Assembly (NCBI RefSeq): GCF_003347205.1
Contig: NZ_QQBJ01000012.1
Location: 248,001-312,000 of the forward strand
Origin: Mycolicibacterium moriokaense
GTDB taxonomy: Bacteria > Actinomycetota > Actinomycetes > Mycobacteriales > Mycobacteriaceae
Length of the DNA stretch: 64,000 nucleotides
Direction of reading: 5' to 3'
Every line of letters begins with the position of its first letter. The stretch's first letter is position 1. This document shows, in pieces, positions 39,156-47,609 of the stretch. The notes beneath the pieces are model-generated. The model was not told where the DNA came from. It ran no database searches and was given only the letters and a program-made list of their open reading frames with translations. A program made the position numbers and the translations under genes.

Positions 39156-40119
39156 ACGTCCAGTAGAGCACCAGCACGATCACCACGATCAGCGCCGTGC
39201 TCGTGACGAACCCGCCGATCGTGTTGAGCCCGGGATAGTTGACGTTCTGCCCGTAGAAGCCCGTGATGGCCGTCGGCACCGCGATGATCGCCGCCCAGCC
39301 GGTCAGCTTCTTCATCACGATGTTCAACCGCGCATCCTGAAGCGACAGGTTGGTCTCGAAGACCGTCGTCACCATGTCGCGCAGCGACTCCGTCCACTCC
39401 GAGACCCGCAGCACGTGGTCGTAGAGGTCGGAGTACAGCGGGTCGAGTTCCGGTGAGGTCTTGGCGTCCAGCCTGCGGTGTTGAATCGAGCTGACCACCT
39501 CGCGCATGGGCAGCACCACCCTGCGCAGCTGCACCAGATCCTTGCGCAGCCGAAAACTCTTGCGCTGCAATCCGCCTCGCGGGGTGCTGTTGGCGAACAG
39601 ATCGTCCTCCAGCGACTCGATCCTGTCGTCGAGCGCCTGCACCGCCTCGAAGTGGCCGTCGACCACCACGTCGAGCAGGCCGTGCACCAGCGAGCCGACC
39701 CCGTACTCCTGGCCGCCGAGCTCGTCGAAGCGCTCCGACACTTCCTCGGTGTTCAGGCAGGGCGACAACCGCACGGTGATGAGACCCCGCGGCAGCACGA
39801 ACCCGGACACCCGGTGGATGTCGAGCATCGACTCGGACTCGTCGCCGGGTTCGCTGACCGCCACCGAGTACACCGTGAAGAAGGTGTGGGTGCGGTAGAC
39901 GACGGCCTTGGTGCGCTCCGCCTCGGCGACGGCGTCCTCGACGGCCCAACTGTTGAGCCCCAGCTCGCGCGCCAGCTCGGTCAACGTCTCGTGGTCGGGG
40001 TCGTAGATGTCGCACCAGACCAGGGTGTTGTCGTCGGCGAGGTAGTCCGGGATGGCCGCGAACTCGAAGTCGTCCTGCGGCTTGCCGTCGCGCCATACGC
40101 GGCCCCGGACATCGGTCAT
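39133..40119 (-). CDS. corA: CorA-family divalent cation transporter
   Basis: A 328-residue CorA-type channel for Mg2+ or other divalent ions. A long charged cytoplasmic part (with VVDGHFEAVQALDDRIESLEDDLF helices) precedes two C-terminal helices. The selectivity loop is FYGQNVNYPG, i.e. GQN where classical CorA has GMN. The basic terminus KRRDWL after the last helix is typical. The start at ATG 40119 overlaps the stop of the preceding methyltransferase gene as ATGA. Confidence 0.88.
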   Translation of the reverse strand: MTDVRGRVWRDGKPQDDFEFAAIPDYLADDNTLVWCDIYDPDHETLTELARELGLNSWAVEDAVAEAERTKAVVYRTHTFFTVYSVAVSEPGDESESMLDIHRVSGFVLPRGLITVRLSPCLNTEEVSERFDELGGQEYGVGSLVHGLLDVVVDGHFEAVQALDDRIESLEDDLFANSTPRGGLQRKSFRLRKDLVQLRRVVLPMREVVSSIQHRRLDAKTSPELDPLYSDLYDHVLRVSEWTESLRDMVTTVFETNLSLQDARLNIVMKKLTGWAAIIAVPTAITGFYGQNVNYPGLNTIGGFVTSTALIVVIVLVLYWTFKRRDWL

Positions 40120-40898
40120 CCCCTCATCATGTCAGCGGCGCCGTGATGGGCGACCGGACACGACGAAGCGTGCCTTCCCAGCCCGGGCACCAGCATCGGC
40201 ACCCGGCCGCGATAGGCGGCGTAGGGCGCGCCGAGGGCCGCCGTCAGGTCACGCTCCTCCAGCTGCATCGCCAGCAGGATCCAGCCGGTGGTCGCGACCG
40301 CGAACAGCAGGTGCCCGACCGTCATCGTCGGCGCCGACCAGAACGCCACGATGAAGCCGAGGTTCAGCGGATGCCGGACCACCCGGTAGAACAGGTTCGT
40401 CCGGAAGCCCGTCTCCGCCTGCGGCTTTGACCGCCACACCGCGAAAACCTGGCGCAACCCGAACAGCTCGAAGTGGTTGATCATGAACGTCGCGGCCAGC
40501 ACGATCGCCCAGCCCAGCCAGAACGTCGACCACAGCACCGCCCGCGCCGGGGCCCAGGTGACGTCCCAGACAACCGTGGGCAGTTCGCGCCACTGCCAGC
40601 ACAGCAGCGCCAGCGCCAGGCTGGCCGCCAGCACGTAGGTGCTGCGCTCGACCGGTTGGGGCACGAAGCGGGTCCACCATTTCTTGAAAGCCGGGCGGGC
40701 CATCACGGAGTGCTGCGCGGCGAACAGGACGAGCAGCGTGAGGTCGACGGCGATCGCCTCACCGACCGGGGCCGCGATCGCGTTGTCGATGCTGCGCGGC
40801 ACCGCCACGTTGCCGACGAACCCGATCGCGTAGACGAAGACCACCAGGAACAACGCATAGCTGACAGCGCCGTAGAGGAGCGCGGACGTACGTTTCAT
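40116..40898 (-). CDS. mddA: Methanethiol S-methyltransferase-like membrane protein
   Basis: A 260-residue protein with about five to six hydrophobic segments, matching MddA, which makes dimethyl sulfide from methanethiol with S-adenosylmethionine. The diagnostic segments are YALFLVVFVYAIGFVGN, AAQHSVMARPAFKKWWTRFVP and the C-terminal RHPLNLGFIVAFWSAP plus EERDL, shared with isoprenylcysteine methyltransferase-like enzymes. The ATG at 40898 is the first residue of the family's typical start; an in-frame start at 40934 is also open. It is translationally coupled to corA. Confidence 0.82.
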   Translation of the reverse strand: MKRTSALLYGAVSYALFLVVFVYAIGFVGNVAVPRSIDNAIAAPVGEAIAVDLTLLVLFAAQHSVMARPAFKKWWTRFVPQPVERSTYVLAASLALALLCWQWRELPTVVWDVTWAPARAVLWSTFWLGWAIVLAATFMINHFELFGLRQVFAVWRSKPQAETGFRTNLFYRVVRHPLNLGFIVAFWSAPTMTVGHLLFAVATTGWILLAMQLEERDLTAALGAPYAAYRGRVPMLVPGLGRHASSCPVAHHGAADMMRG

Positions 40899-40972
40899 GG
40901 GCTCATCGTCGACCCGCCGACGCGTCGCGGGCATGGGGCGTCTGCCTCAAATCCGGCGCTCAAGACCGGTGC

Positions 40973-41578
40973 TCAGCCGGCGGGCGGCGCCCAGCCGAAC
41001 CCGTCGAGCACCGCGGTCACCCCGACCTTCCACCGGCGCTCGATCTCGGTGGCCGAGGTCCCCAGCCACCGGCCACCCTCCTGCACGGCCAAGCCCTGCG
41101 CCAGCGCCAGCAGCACGTGCGCGATGTCCACCGGGTCGCCGCCCAGGATGCCCGCCTCGATGCAGCGGGTGATGCGGCCGACGAAGATTTCGCGGACCGC
41201 GGCCCCCGCCGCCAGCTCGTCGGGGCCGGGCTCGAAGTCGGCGAACGGCCGCGAGAACATCACCTGCGCGAGCCTGGGATACGCGCGGCAGAACAGCCGG
41301 AACACGGGCACCAGCCGCTCGAGATCGCCCAGCGCGTCCTCGGTTTGGGGGATCTTGGCCAGCTCGGCGCCCAGCAGCCGGAAGCCCTCGAAGAACATCG
41401 CCCGCACCAGGCCGGCCTTGTCGTCGAAGAGCTCGTAGACCGCGGGCACCGACGTGCCTGCCCGCTCGGCGACCCGCCTGGTCGTGAACCGCGCGATGCC
41501 CTCGTCACCGAGCGTGGTGATCGCGACGTCGAGCACCCGGTCCCGGAGTTCGGGCGTGCGCTGCTTCGCCCTCGGCAT
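40973..41578 (-). CDS. TetR-family transcriptional regulator
   Basis: A 201-residue regulator. The N-terminal DNA-binding domain has RDRVLDVAITTLGDEGIARFTTRRVAERAGTSVPAVYELF (in parts) with a clear helix-turn-helix near residues 30-55. The ligand domain is helical and gives no ligand clue. It is encoded 9 bases after an enoyl-CoA hydratase gene on the same strand and is probably co-transcribed. A tandem-repeat operator in front of that gene (42309-42351) is a likely binding site for it. Confidence 0.88.
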   Translation of the reverse strand: MPRAKQRTPELRDRVLDVAITTLGDEGIARFTTRRVAERAGTSVPAVYELFDDKAGLVRAMFFEGFRLLGAELAKIPQTEDALGDLERLVPVFRLFCRAYPRLAQVMFSRPFADFEPGPDELAAGAAVREIFVGRITRCIEAGILGGDPVDIAHVLLALAQGLAVQEGGRWLGTSATEIERRWKVGVTAVLDGFGWAPPAG

Positions 41579-41587
41579 CGTTGCTGC

Positions 41588-42289
41588 CTAGCTGGCGGCG
41601 AATTCCGTGGGCAGGCCGTCGATTCCGGCTCGGATCGCGGCCAGCGCGGACTCGCGCGCCTTCAGCTTCGTCGCCAGGTGCGCGCCCGCGTGCAGCGTGG
41701 TGGCCGCCTCCGTCGCGACCTCCTGTGCGCGCGTGAGCACCGCCTCGGCGTCGACGATCTCGTCCAGCCACCCGGCTGCGATCGCCTCGTCACCGACGAA
41801 CGTCGACGCCATCGCGGTGCCGCGGTGGAACGCGGCAGGCGTCAGCCGCATCCGCATGATCTCGATCGCCGAGATCGGGATCGTCATCCCGATCGCCACC
41901 TCGATGGCCTGGCACCGCGACTTCGGCGCGCCCACCCGGTGGTCGCCGCTGAGCAGAAGGAAGGACCCCATCGCGATGGCCGGGCCCGTCGCGGCCATGA
42001 TCACCGGCTTGGGGAACGTGAGGCACCGCACAGCCAACTCGAACCCGCCCGCCAGCATCGCCAGCGCCGCCTGCGCGTCGCCGGACTGGAACACCGACAG
42101 GTCGAACCCGCCGCTGAAGACCCGCTGGTTGCCCGCCAGCACCACGGCCTTGGCGTCGTCCTTCTCGGCACGGTCGAGGGCCTCGTTGACGGCGGCCTGC
42201 ATCGTCGGCCCGAGGACGTTCACCTTCCCGTCGTCGAGCGTGATCGTGGCGACGGACTCGCTGAGGTCGTAGTTCACCAGGCTGGTCAT
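41588..42289 (-). CDS. Enoyl-CoA hydratase/isomerase-family protein
   Basis: A 233-residue crotonase-fold protein, short compared with typical 250-290. The CoA and oxyanion-hole parts are visible: VVLAGNQRVFSGGFDLSVF and MAATGPAIAMGSFLLLSGDHRVG. In canonical hydratases the second block carries catalytic Glu residues that are not obvious here, so it may be an isomerase or an unusual member. It starts at ATG 42289, with the operator region upstream, and precedes the TetR gene. Confidence 0.82.
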   Translation of the reverse strand: MTSLVNYDLSESVATITLDDGKVNVLGPTMQAAVNEALDRAEKDDAKAVVLAGNQRVFSGGFDLSVFQSGDAQAALAMLAGGFELAVRCLTFPKPVIMAATGPAIAMGSFLLLSGDHRVGAPKSRCQAIEVAIGMTIPISAIEIMRMRLTPAAFHRGTAMASTFVGDEAIAAGWLDEIVDAEAVLTRAQEVATEAATTLHAGAHLATKLKARESALAAIRAGIDGLPTEFAAS

Positions 42290-42308
42290 CGGATCTCCCT
42301 TGACGTGC

Positions 42309-42351
42309 GCTTTCGTTTCAGAACGATGTTACGAAACGATGTTACGAAAGC
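42309..42351. promoter_or_regulatory. Operator-like repeats upstream of the hydratase/TetR operon
   Basis: ACGATGTTACGAA occurs twice in direct tandem (42323-42335 and 42336-42348). Around these, GCTTTCGT (42309-42316) and ACGAAAGC (42344-42351) are perfect 8-bp inverted arms. The site lies 20-62 bases before the hydratase start and fits a TetR-type operator for the regulator in the same operon. Confidence 0.6.
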
Positions 42352-42373
42352 CAAGCGCTGCGGCGGAAATGCG

Positions 42374-43384
42374 TCAGCCTGCGCCGATGCCGCGGCGATG
42401 CCTGCCGTTGATCACCCGCGTCTCGGCCTCGTCATCGTCGTAGGGCGCCTCGTCGTCGAACGGAACCGGCGGATCGTCGTACTCCGGGGGCAGCCCCTCG
42501 TAGTGCTGCTGGGGCTGGTTGTTGGGCCGCGGCGGTGGCGGTGGCGGGGGCAGTTCGTCGACGGGCACCGGGGCCGCGGGCACCATCCGCGCCCGCGGGG
42601 CCTCCTGCTGCGCGCCGAACTGGCTGCGATAGCGGTTGCGCTGCTCGTCGGCGGCGGCGTTGATCTTGTTGATCTCGGTCTGCAGCACCTCTTGGCGGCT
42701 CTCGGTGGCCGCGTAGTGGTAGTAGGTCAGCAGGCCGCGCAGCAGCTCCAGCTTCTGCTTCTCCTGGCGGGCCAGGTCGTGGGTGGTCAGCAGCTCCAGC
42801 CGCTCGACCGGATGCAGCATCGCCCAGTCCAGCACCGCCGGCGTGCGGTACTGATGGCGGGCCCGCTTGGGCTTGGCCTTGCCCTGCCGCGACGTGGCGG
42901 GCTGGTCGTAGAACGTGACGGCGCCGGCGAACCGCGAGCCGATCGACTCGCCCAGCTGCTTGCGGTCCAGCGCGGAATCCCACACCGTGCGCCATTCCTG
43001 CGACGGCGCGAGATACGGGATCTCCGCGGGCAGCTTCAGCGGGATGATGTCGACGTAGTTGTCGGCGTCGGCGCTCTCGTAGCGGGCCACCGTCGGCGGC
43101 GTCGCGAACTCCAGCTTGATGCCGTAGGCCGGTTTCTGGCCGAAGTTCTTCACCACCAACTCGACGAGATGCCAGTCGGTGGCGCTGGGCTCCATGAACA
43201 TCGCGACGTTGGGCTGCGAGACGTCTTCGTTGTCCTGCTTGGCCGACTGGAACTGCCGCCACGCGTAGACGAGCGCGGCGATGGTGATGCAAACCGCCAG
43301 CCAGGCCGCCATCGCGGTCCACGCGCCGGGGGAGAGGTTCGCGATGTCACTGGCACGGTCGTCGAACCATCCGGTAATCCCCAC
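42374..43384 (-). CDS. Mycobacterial membrane protein of unknown function with Pro-rich tail
   Basis: A 336-residue protein I do not recognise. One N-terminal hydrophobic helix (WTAMAAWLAVCITIAALVYAW) is followed by a soluble domain with beta-rich character (LVELVVKNFGQKPAYGIKLEF), then a helical, charged part (RQEKQKLELLRGLLTYYHY), and a Pro/Tyr-rich acidic tail (poly-Pro near 270). The tail ends RVINGRHRRGIGAG. The layout resembles a bitopic membrane protein with a large cytoplasmic region. It has ATG 43384 and stands alone upstream of the hydratase operon. Confidence 0.75.
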   Translation of the reverse strand: MGITGWFDDRASDIANLSPGAWTAMAAWLAVCITIAALVYAWRQFQSAKQDNEDVSQPNVAMFMEPSATDWHLVELVVKNFGQKPAYGIKLEFATPPTVARYESADADNYVDIIPLKLPAEIPYLAPSQEWRTVWDSALDRKQLGESIGSRFAGAVTFYDQPATSRQGKAKPKRARHQYRTPAVLDWAMLHPVERLELLTTHDLARQEKQKLELLRGLLTYYHYAATESRQEVLQTEINKINAAADEQRNRYRSQFGAQQEAPRARMVPAAPVPVDELPPPPPPPRPNNQPQQHYEGLPPEYDDPPVPFDDEAPYDDDEAETRVINGRHRRGIGAG

Positions 43385-43523
43385 GCGTCGTGTCTATCAT
43401 GCTCGGCCGGTTCGATCAGCATTCGATGTGCCGGGACCTGCAAATTTGCTGTAGTGCCAATTTCTGGTGAGTTAGATGAGGCTGAAGTGCCTCACGAGGT
43501 TGGTCCCGATTGTTGCCGGACAG

Positions 43524-46127
43524 CTACCCGGTGGCGCCGGTGCGGATCATCGCCGCCAGGTCTTCGCGATCGGAGATGTCGAGCTTGATGCACGCCCGAT
43601 AGAGATGGCCCTCGACCGTGCGGACCGAGACGACCAGCCGGTCGGCGATCTCCTTGTTGGTCAGCCCGGCGGCGACCAGGTTGGCGATCTCGCGTTCGCG
43701 GACGGTCAGCGGCAGCGGGTGGGCGGCCAGATCCAACGCGGGCGTGCGGATCCCGCCGCATTCGGCGGCCAGCCGGGTGGCCGCGGCGGCCGCCTCCATG
43801 CTGCGCCTGCGGTCGTCGGCCGCCTCGAACACCGCCGCCGCCTGCGCGGCCGCGTCGGCCGCTGACAGGAGCGCGCCGGTGTGCTCGAACTGCTGGGCGG
43901 CCTCGCACATCTTGACGGCGTCGCGGTCGCGCACGGCAACGGCGTGCGCCGCGATCGCGGAAGCCAGCGCGCCGCCGGTGTGCGATGTGAGCTCGATCAG
44001 CCGGTCCAGGCACGTCTGGTCACCGAAGCGCACCGCGTCGTGGCACGCCAGCATCTCGATCGCCGTCTGCTTGGACTCCGCCGCCAGCCGCGCGGCGTCG
44101 AGCGCCAGTTCGATTGCGGCGCTGACGTTTCCCTCCGCGGCGGCCAGCCAGGATTCGGCGATGCGCAGCTGCGGGGCGAACACCGCGACGTGCCTGCCGC
44201 TGCGCGTGCGCAGCTCGGCGACCATCTTCGCGCCCGCGTCCGCCCGGCCGAGCGCGCAGTACGCCTGGGCCAGCAGTAGCCGGGCCGGGAAGCTCCACGA
44301 CGCCGCGGACTCCGACGTCAGTGCGGCGACGGTCTGCTCCATCCGCGACACCGTGTCGGCGAAGCGGCCGCGCGCCAGTTCCACCGTCCCGACGAGCACG
44401 TTCGCCATTCCCCACGCCAGGTACTGACCCGCCGAGCTGATCCGCACGATGTCGGCCGACCGCTGCGCCGCGGTGTCGAAGTCGCCGCCCAGCACGAGCG
44501 CGCGCACCTCGCCGAACGCGGTGAGATAACGCAGCAGCCCGTCGACCTTGGCGTCCACCTGGTGCCCGCGCTGCGCGACCGCCGCGACCTGCTCGCCGCG
44601 CCCCATCAACGCCAGCGCCAGCGCGCCGCCGAACACCGCCCACTGGACCGCCGCCGCCGACGCGTCGGGGTCGTCGAGCACCTGCTGGGACAGCTCGACG
44701 GCCTCGTCGAGCTGGTTCTCGAACAGCCGGGACGCGGACGCGACGCCCGCGACCACCAGCTTCAGGCCGGGGTGGGCGACCCTGTCGCACAACAGGTCCA
44801 GTACGTCGTCGGCGCCCTCGGCATCACCCATCGACCAGTGCAGGTTGGCGATGCGCGCCAGGCCCCAGCGCACCAGGTCGAGTTCGTTCATCTGCTCGGG
44901 AGCGAATGCGCTGAGCGTCTCCTCGGCCTCCGCGGAGTTGCCCTGCCACAGCAGCGAGCGCGCCAACAGCTCGCTGGCCACCAGGCCGCCGCCGCGGTTC
45001 ACCGCCGCCCGCGCCAACCGCTCGCCGAGCGTGACGTTGGTCAGCGCGATGGCGTCCCGTGCCGCCGACACCAGCAGGTCGAGCTCGGCCGACTGGTCGC
45101 TGTCGAGGGTCAACTCCGCCAACCGAATTCGATCGGCCGGACCGCGCAGCGGCCGACCCTGCAGCGCGCGCACCACCTCGCCGCGCAGCCGCCTGGCGGC
45201 CGCCATGCCCAGCCGCCGGCGGATCACCTCGCCGAACAGCGGGTGGTTGAACCGGACGTCGATGCCGTTGTACTCCTCGACCACGCGGACCAGGCCGCGG
45301 TTCTCGGCCTCCTCGACCGCCTCGACACCGGCGATGCCGCTCAGCGTGTCGAGGTCGAGCGGTTCGCAGAATGTCAGCAGCCGCAGGGCGTGCAACACGT
45401 TGTCGGGCAATTGATCGACCCGGCTGTCCAGCAGCGAGGCCAACTCCGAGGTGACCGCGGTGCGCCCGCGCAACTGCCAGACCCCGCGCACCTGGCGCAG
45501 CGTGCCCGCCTCCAGTGCGCCCTCGACGAGGTGGCGGACGAACAACGCGTTGCCGCCCGAGGACTCCCACATCAAGTCGGCGGACAGACCCTCCACCCGC
45601 CCACCGAGCGCCGACTCGATAAGCGTCACGCACTGCTGCTTGGTGAACGGCATCAGGTGCAGGCGCTGCAGATAGCCGTCCTTCCACAGCGAGGTGATCG
45701 CGTCGGGCACCGTCTCGCCCGAGCGGACGGTGGCCACGATGCGCACCGAGCCGTCCAGCGCCAACTGATGCAACAGCGTTGCCGACAGCTGGTCAAGCAA
45801 ATGCGCATCGTCGACGCCGATCACCGAATGTCCTTCGGCAAGAATCGTTTCGCGTGCCGCAGACAGGAAGGCCACCGGATCTCGTGACGTCGCGGCGCCC
45901 ACCAGGTGCGCGAACACGCCCAACGGGATGCTGCGCGCCGACTCGGTGCCGGCCACCCACTGCACGCGGGTCGGGAGCGCCTGGGTGACCAAGCGAGCGA
46001 GCGTTGTTTTGCCGACGCCCGCGTCGCCGACCAGCACGATGCCACACACGCCCTGTTGGTCGACGAGTGCGGACTGGATGGTCGTGTATTCGTTGTCACG
46101 CTGAACGACCGGCCAATTCGTGGCCAT
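43524..46127 (-). CDS. Large LuxR-family regulator with AAA/NB-ARC ATPase domain
   Basis: An 867-residue LAL-type regulator. The N-terminal ATPase has Walker A VLVGDAGVGKTTLARLV near residue 35 and Walker B SVIGVDDAHLLDQLS near 110. A long helical middle (about 300-790) has a TPR-like look with Ala-rich repeats. The last 65 residues are the LuxR/FixJ helix-turn-helix LTVREREIANLVAAGLTNKEI and VSVRTVEGHLYRAC. It likely responds to an unknown inducer by ATP-dependent assembly. The ATG at 46127 was chosen because the ATPase domain begins here; the longer frame is not coding in character. Confidence 0.85.
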   Translation of the reverse strand: MATNWPVVQRDNEYTTIQSALVDQQGVCGIVLVGDAGVGKTTLARLVTQALPTRVQWVAGTESARSIPLGVFAHLVGAATSRDPVAFLSAARETILAEGHSVIGVDDAHLLDQLSATLLHQLALDGSVRIVATVRSGETVPDAITSLWKDGYLQRLHLMPFTKQQCVTLIESALGGRVEGLSADLMWESSGGNALFVRHLVEGALEAGTLRQVRGVWQLRGRTAVTSELASLLDSRVDQLPDNVLHALRLLTFCEPLDLDTLSGIAGVEAVEEAENRGLVRVVEEYNGIDVRFNHPLFGEVIRRRLGMAAARRLRGEVVRALQGRPLRGPADRIRLAELTLDSDQSAELDLLVSAARDAIALTNVTLGERLARAAVNRGGGLVASELLARSLLWQGNSAEAEETLSAFAPEQMNELDLVRWGLARIANLHWSMGDAEGADDVLDLLCDRVAHPGLKLVVAGVASASRLFENQLDEAVELSQQVLDDPDASAAAVQWAVFGGALALALMGRGEQVAAVAQRGHQVDAKVDGLLRYLTAFGEVRALVLGGDFDTAAQRSADIVRISSAGQYLAWGMANVLVGTVELARGRFADTVSRMEQTVAALTSESAASWSFPARLLLAQAYCALGRADAGAKMVAELRTRSGRHVAVFAPQLRIAESWLAAAEGNVSAAIELALDAARLAAESKQTAIEMLACHDAVRFGDQTCLDRLIELTSHTGGALASAIAAHAVAVRDRDAVKMCEAAQQFEHTGALLSAADAAAQAAAVFEAADDRRRSMEAAAAATRLAAECGGIRTPALDLAAHPLPLTVREREIANLVAAGLTNKEIADRLVVSVRTVEGHLYRACIKLDISDREDLAAMIRTGATG

Positions 46128-46219
46128 AACCTGGGACTTTACTACCCGACCGCGATTGTGACTGCTCGTTTTCGAACCCGAATCAGTCCGTGTCGCAGCG
46201 CGTTTGGACTGCGCTTGGA

Positions 46220-47272
46220 CTAGGACGCGACGGCGCTGACACCGTCGGGATCGGGTTCTGTCTCCGTCGCGGCCGCGGCGCCGGACGGCAGTCGCTCGGC
46301 GCGCGCCGCCCAGTCCGCATCCGCCCATGCGAAGCGCCACGGCAGCCTGCGCCAGTAGTCGGGGTGTGCGCGCACGTAGACCTGGACGCTGGCATGCACC
46401 AGGGCGTCCTCCGGCAGCCTGCGCAAGCGCAGCGACCGGGCGCCCTCGGCGAGCGCGTCGCGGTCCGTCGGCGCGGGGGTGCGCTGCGTGCCCCGACCGC
46501 CGATCAGCGCGCCCGCCTTGACCATGCCGTCGAGCATCCAGTCCAGCGAGAGGTCGGCCAGCGGCCAGTACGCGTTGGGTCCGCCGACGACATCGCAGTG
46601 CGCGCCGCGGAACCAGACTTCTTCGATGGTGTCGTCACCGCGCGCGATGCGGCATTCGCCGAACGGCCCCGACCCGCCGTCGATGGCCACCGCGTGCCTG
46701 CCCGTAACGACGTTTCTCAGCCAGTCTTCTTCGCAAAGCGGCGGCGTCCCAGGCACTTTCACGGTGTCCCAGAGCCCGAGGAAGTGCACCGGCACCGCGA
46801 CGTCGGTGCGCCCCTCCAGCGCGCACGCGACGCGGTGGATCTGGCGCCAGTCCTCGGTGGTGCGGCCTTGGCCGGGCAGCGTGTAGGCGGCCAGCGCGTA
46901 CTCGACGACATGGTCCTCGCGGTCGGCCATCATCCCGACGGTGCCCAGCATCCTGGCCAGCGCCCGCGCGCAGTAGCCGCCGCGTCCCGCGCCGAGCAGG
47001 AAGATCCGGTCGCCGGGCTCCCAGTGCTCGGCCAGGAAAAAGTAGGCGTCGGTGACGGATTCGCGGGCCGCGGCGGTGACGGACCGGCGCCAGCGCCTGG
47101 CCGCGGGGTTGAACATGCGCGGTGAGTTGAGCGACGCCTCGCCGGCGTCATACCAGGTGAGTTGGCGCTCACCGTCGTCGACCAGCAGCCGGAACAGGGC
47201 TTCGGCGTTGGTGGCATCGCGCGGGCCCGGACGGTTGGTCGTGCTGTCGAAGCACAGGACGAGGCTCTTCAT
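46220..47272 (-). CDS. DUF2235/Tle1-like protein without the catalytic serine
   Basis: A 350-residue alpha/beta-hydrolase-like protein of the DUF2235 (T6SS phospholipase Tle1-type) family: SLVLCFDSTTNRPG at the start, LGLWDTVKVPG, and WFRGAHCDVVGGPNAYWPLAD with the conserved Asp and His. At the nucleophile elbow the family has GFSRGAY, but this protein reads GAGRGGY (residues 94-100), so Ser is Gly96. The codons (GGA for Gly96) are unambiguous. It is therefore unlikely to be an active serine lipase. No secretion genes lie nearby. It starts at ATG 47272; a longer start at 47362 is possible. Confidence 0.8.
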   Translation of the reverse strand: MKSLVLCFDSTTNRPGPRDATNAEALFRLLVDDGERQLTWYDAGEASLNSPRMFNPAARRWRRSVTAAARESVTDAYFFLAEHWEPGDRIFLLGAGRGGYCARALARMLGTVGMMADREDHVVEYALAAYTLPGQGRTTEDWRQIHRVACALEGRTDVAVPVHFLGLWDTVKVPGTPPLCEEDWLRNVVTGRHAVAIDGGSGPFGECRIARGDDTIEEVWFRGAHCDVVGGPNAYWPLADLSLDWMLDGMVKAGALIGGRGTQRTPAPTDRDALAEGARSLRLRRLPEDALVHASVQVYVRAHPDYWRRLPWRFAWADADWAARAERLPSGAAAATETEPDPDGVSAVAS

Positions 47273-47609
47273 AGCAAACTCCCTGACCACACGCCCGCGG
47301 GACTCGAGACGCTGACACACAGAGTTTGCCAGCCGGGGGTGACGCTGTCCTGCGTATTGCACTACTCGACCTGTTTTGTGCTGCGGTTTTCAGCGCGTCA
47401 GCCCCCGGCGGGTGCGGATCTCGTCGTCGGCAGCGGGCTTGCGGTGCCGAATCTCCGCCTCACCGATGCGAATTTCGCCGATCACGTCGAGCCGCGTCAC
47501 CCGGGCATCGCCGTCCTCGCGCCACCGAGACGGCCGCTGCCGTTGCTGCGCTGCTCGGCTGCCCGTCGGCCCGGATTCATTGCCGCACTGCATAGCAACC
47601 GGGGTCGTG
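47273..47609. other. 337-base gap between the DUF2235 and DUF4352 genes
   Basis: Apart from the promoter region of the DUF2235 gene, no complete gene is evident. On the plus strand, about 47405-47540 keeps coding-like codon usage (ADLVVGSGLAVPNLRLTDAN followed by FADHVEPRHPGIAVLAPP), but without start, partner domain or proper end. It may be the relic of a deleted gene. No tRNA or terminator was seen. Confidence 0.3.
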
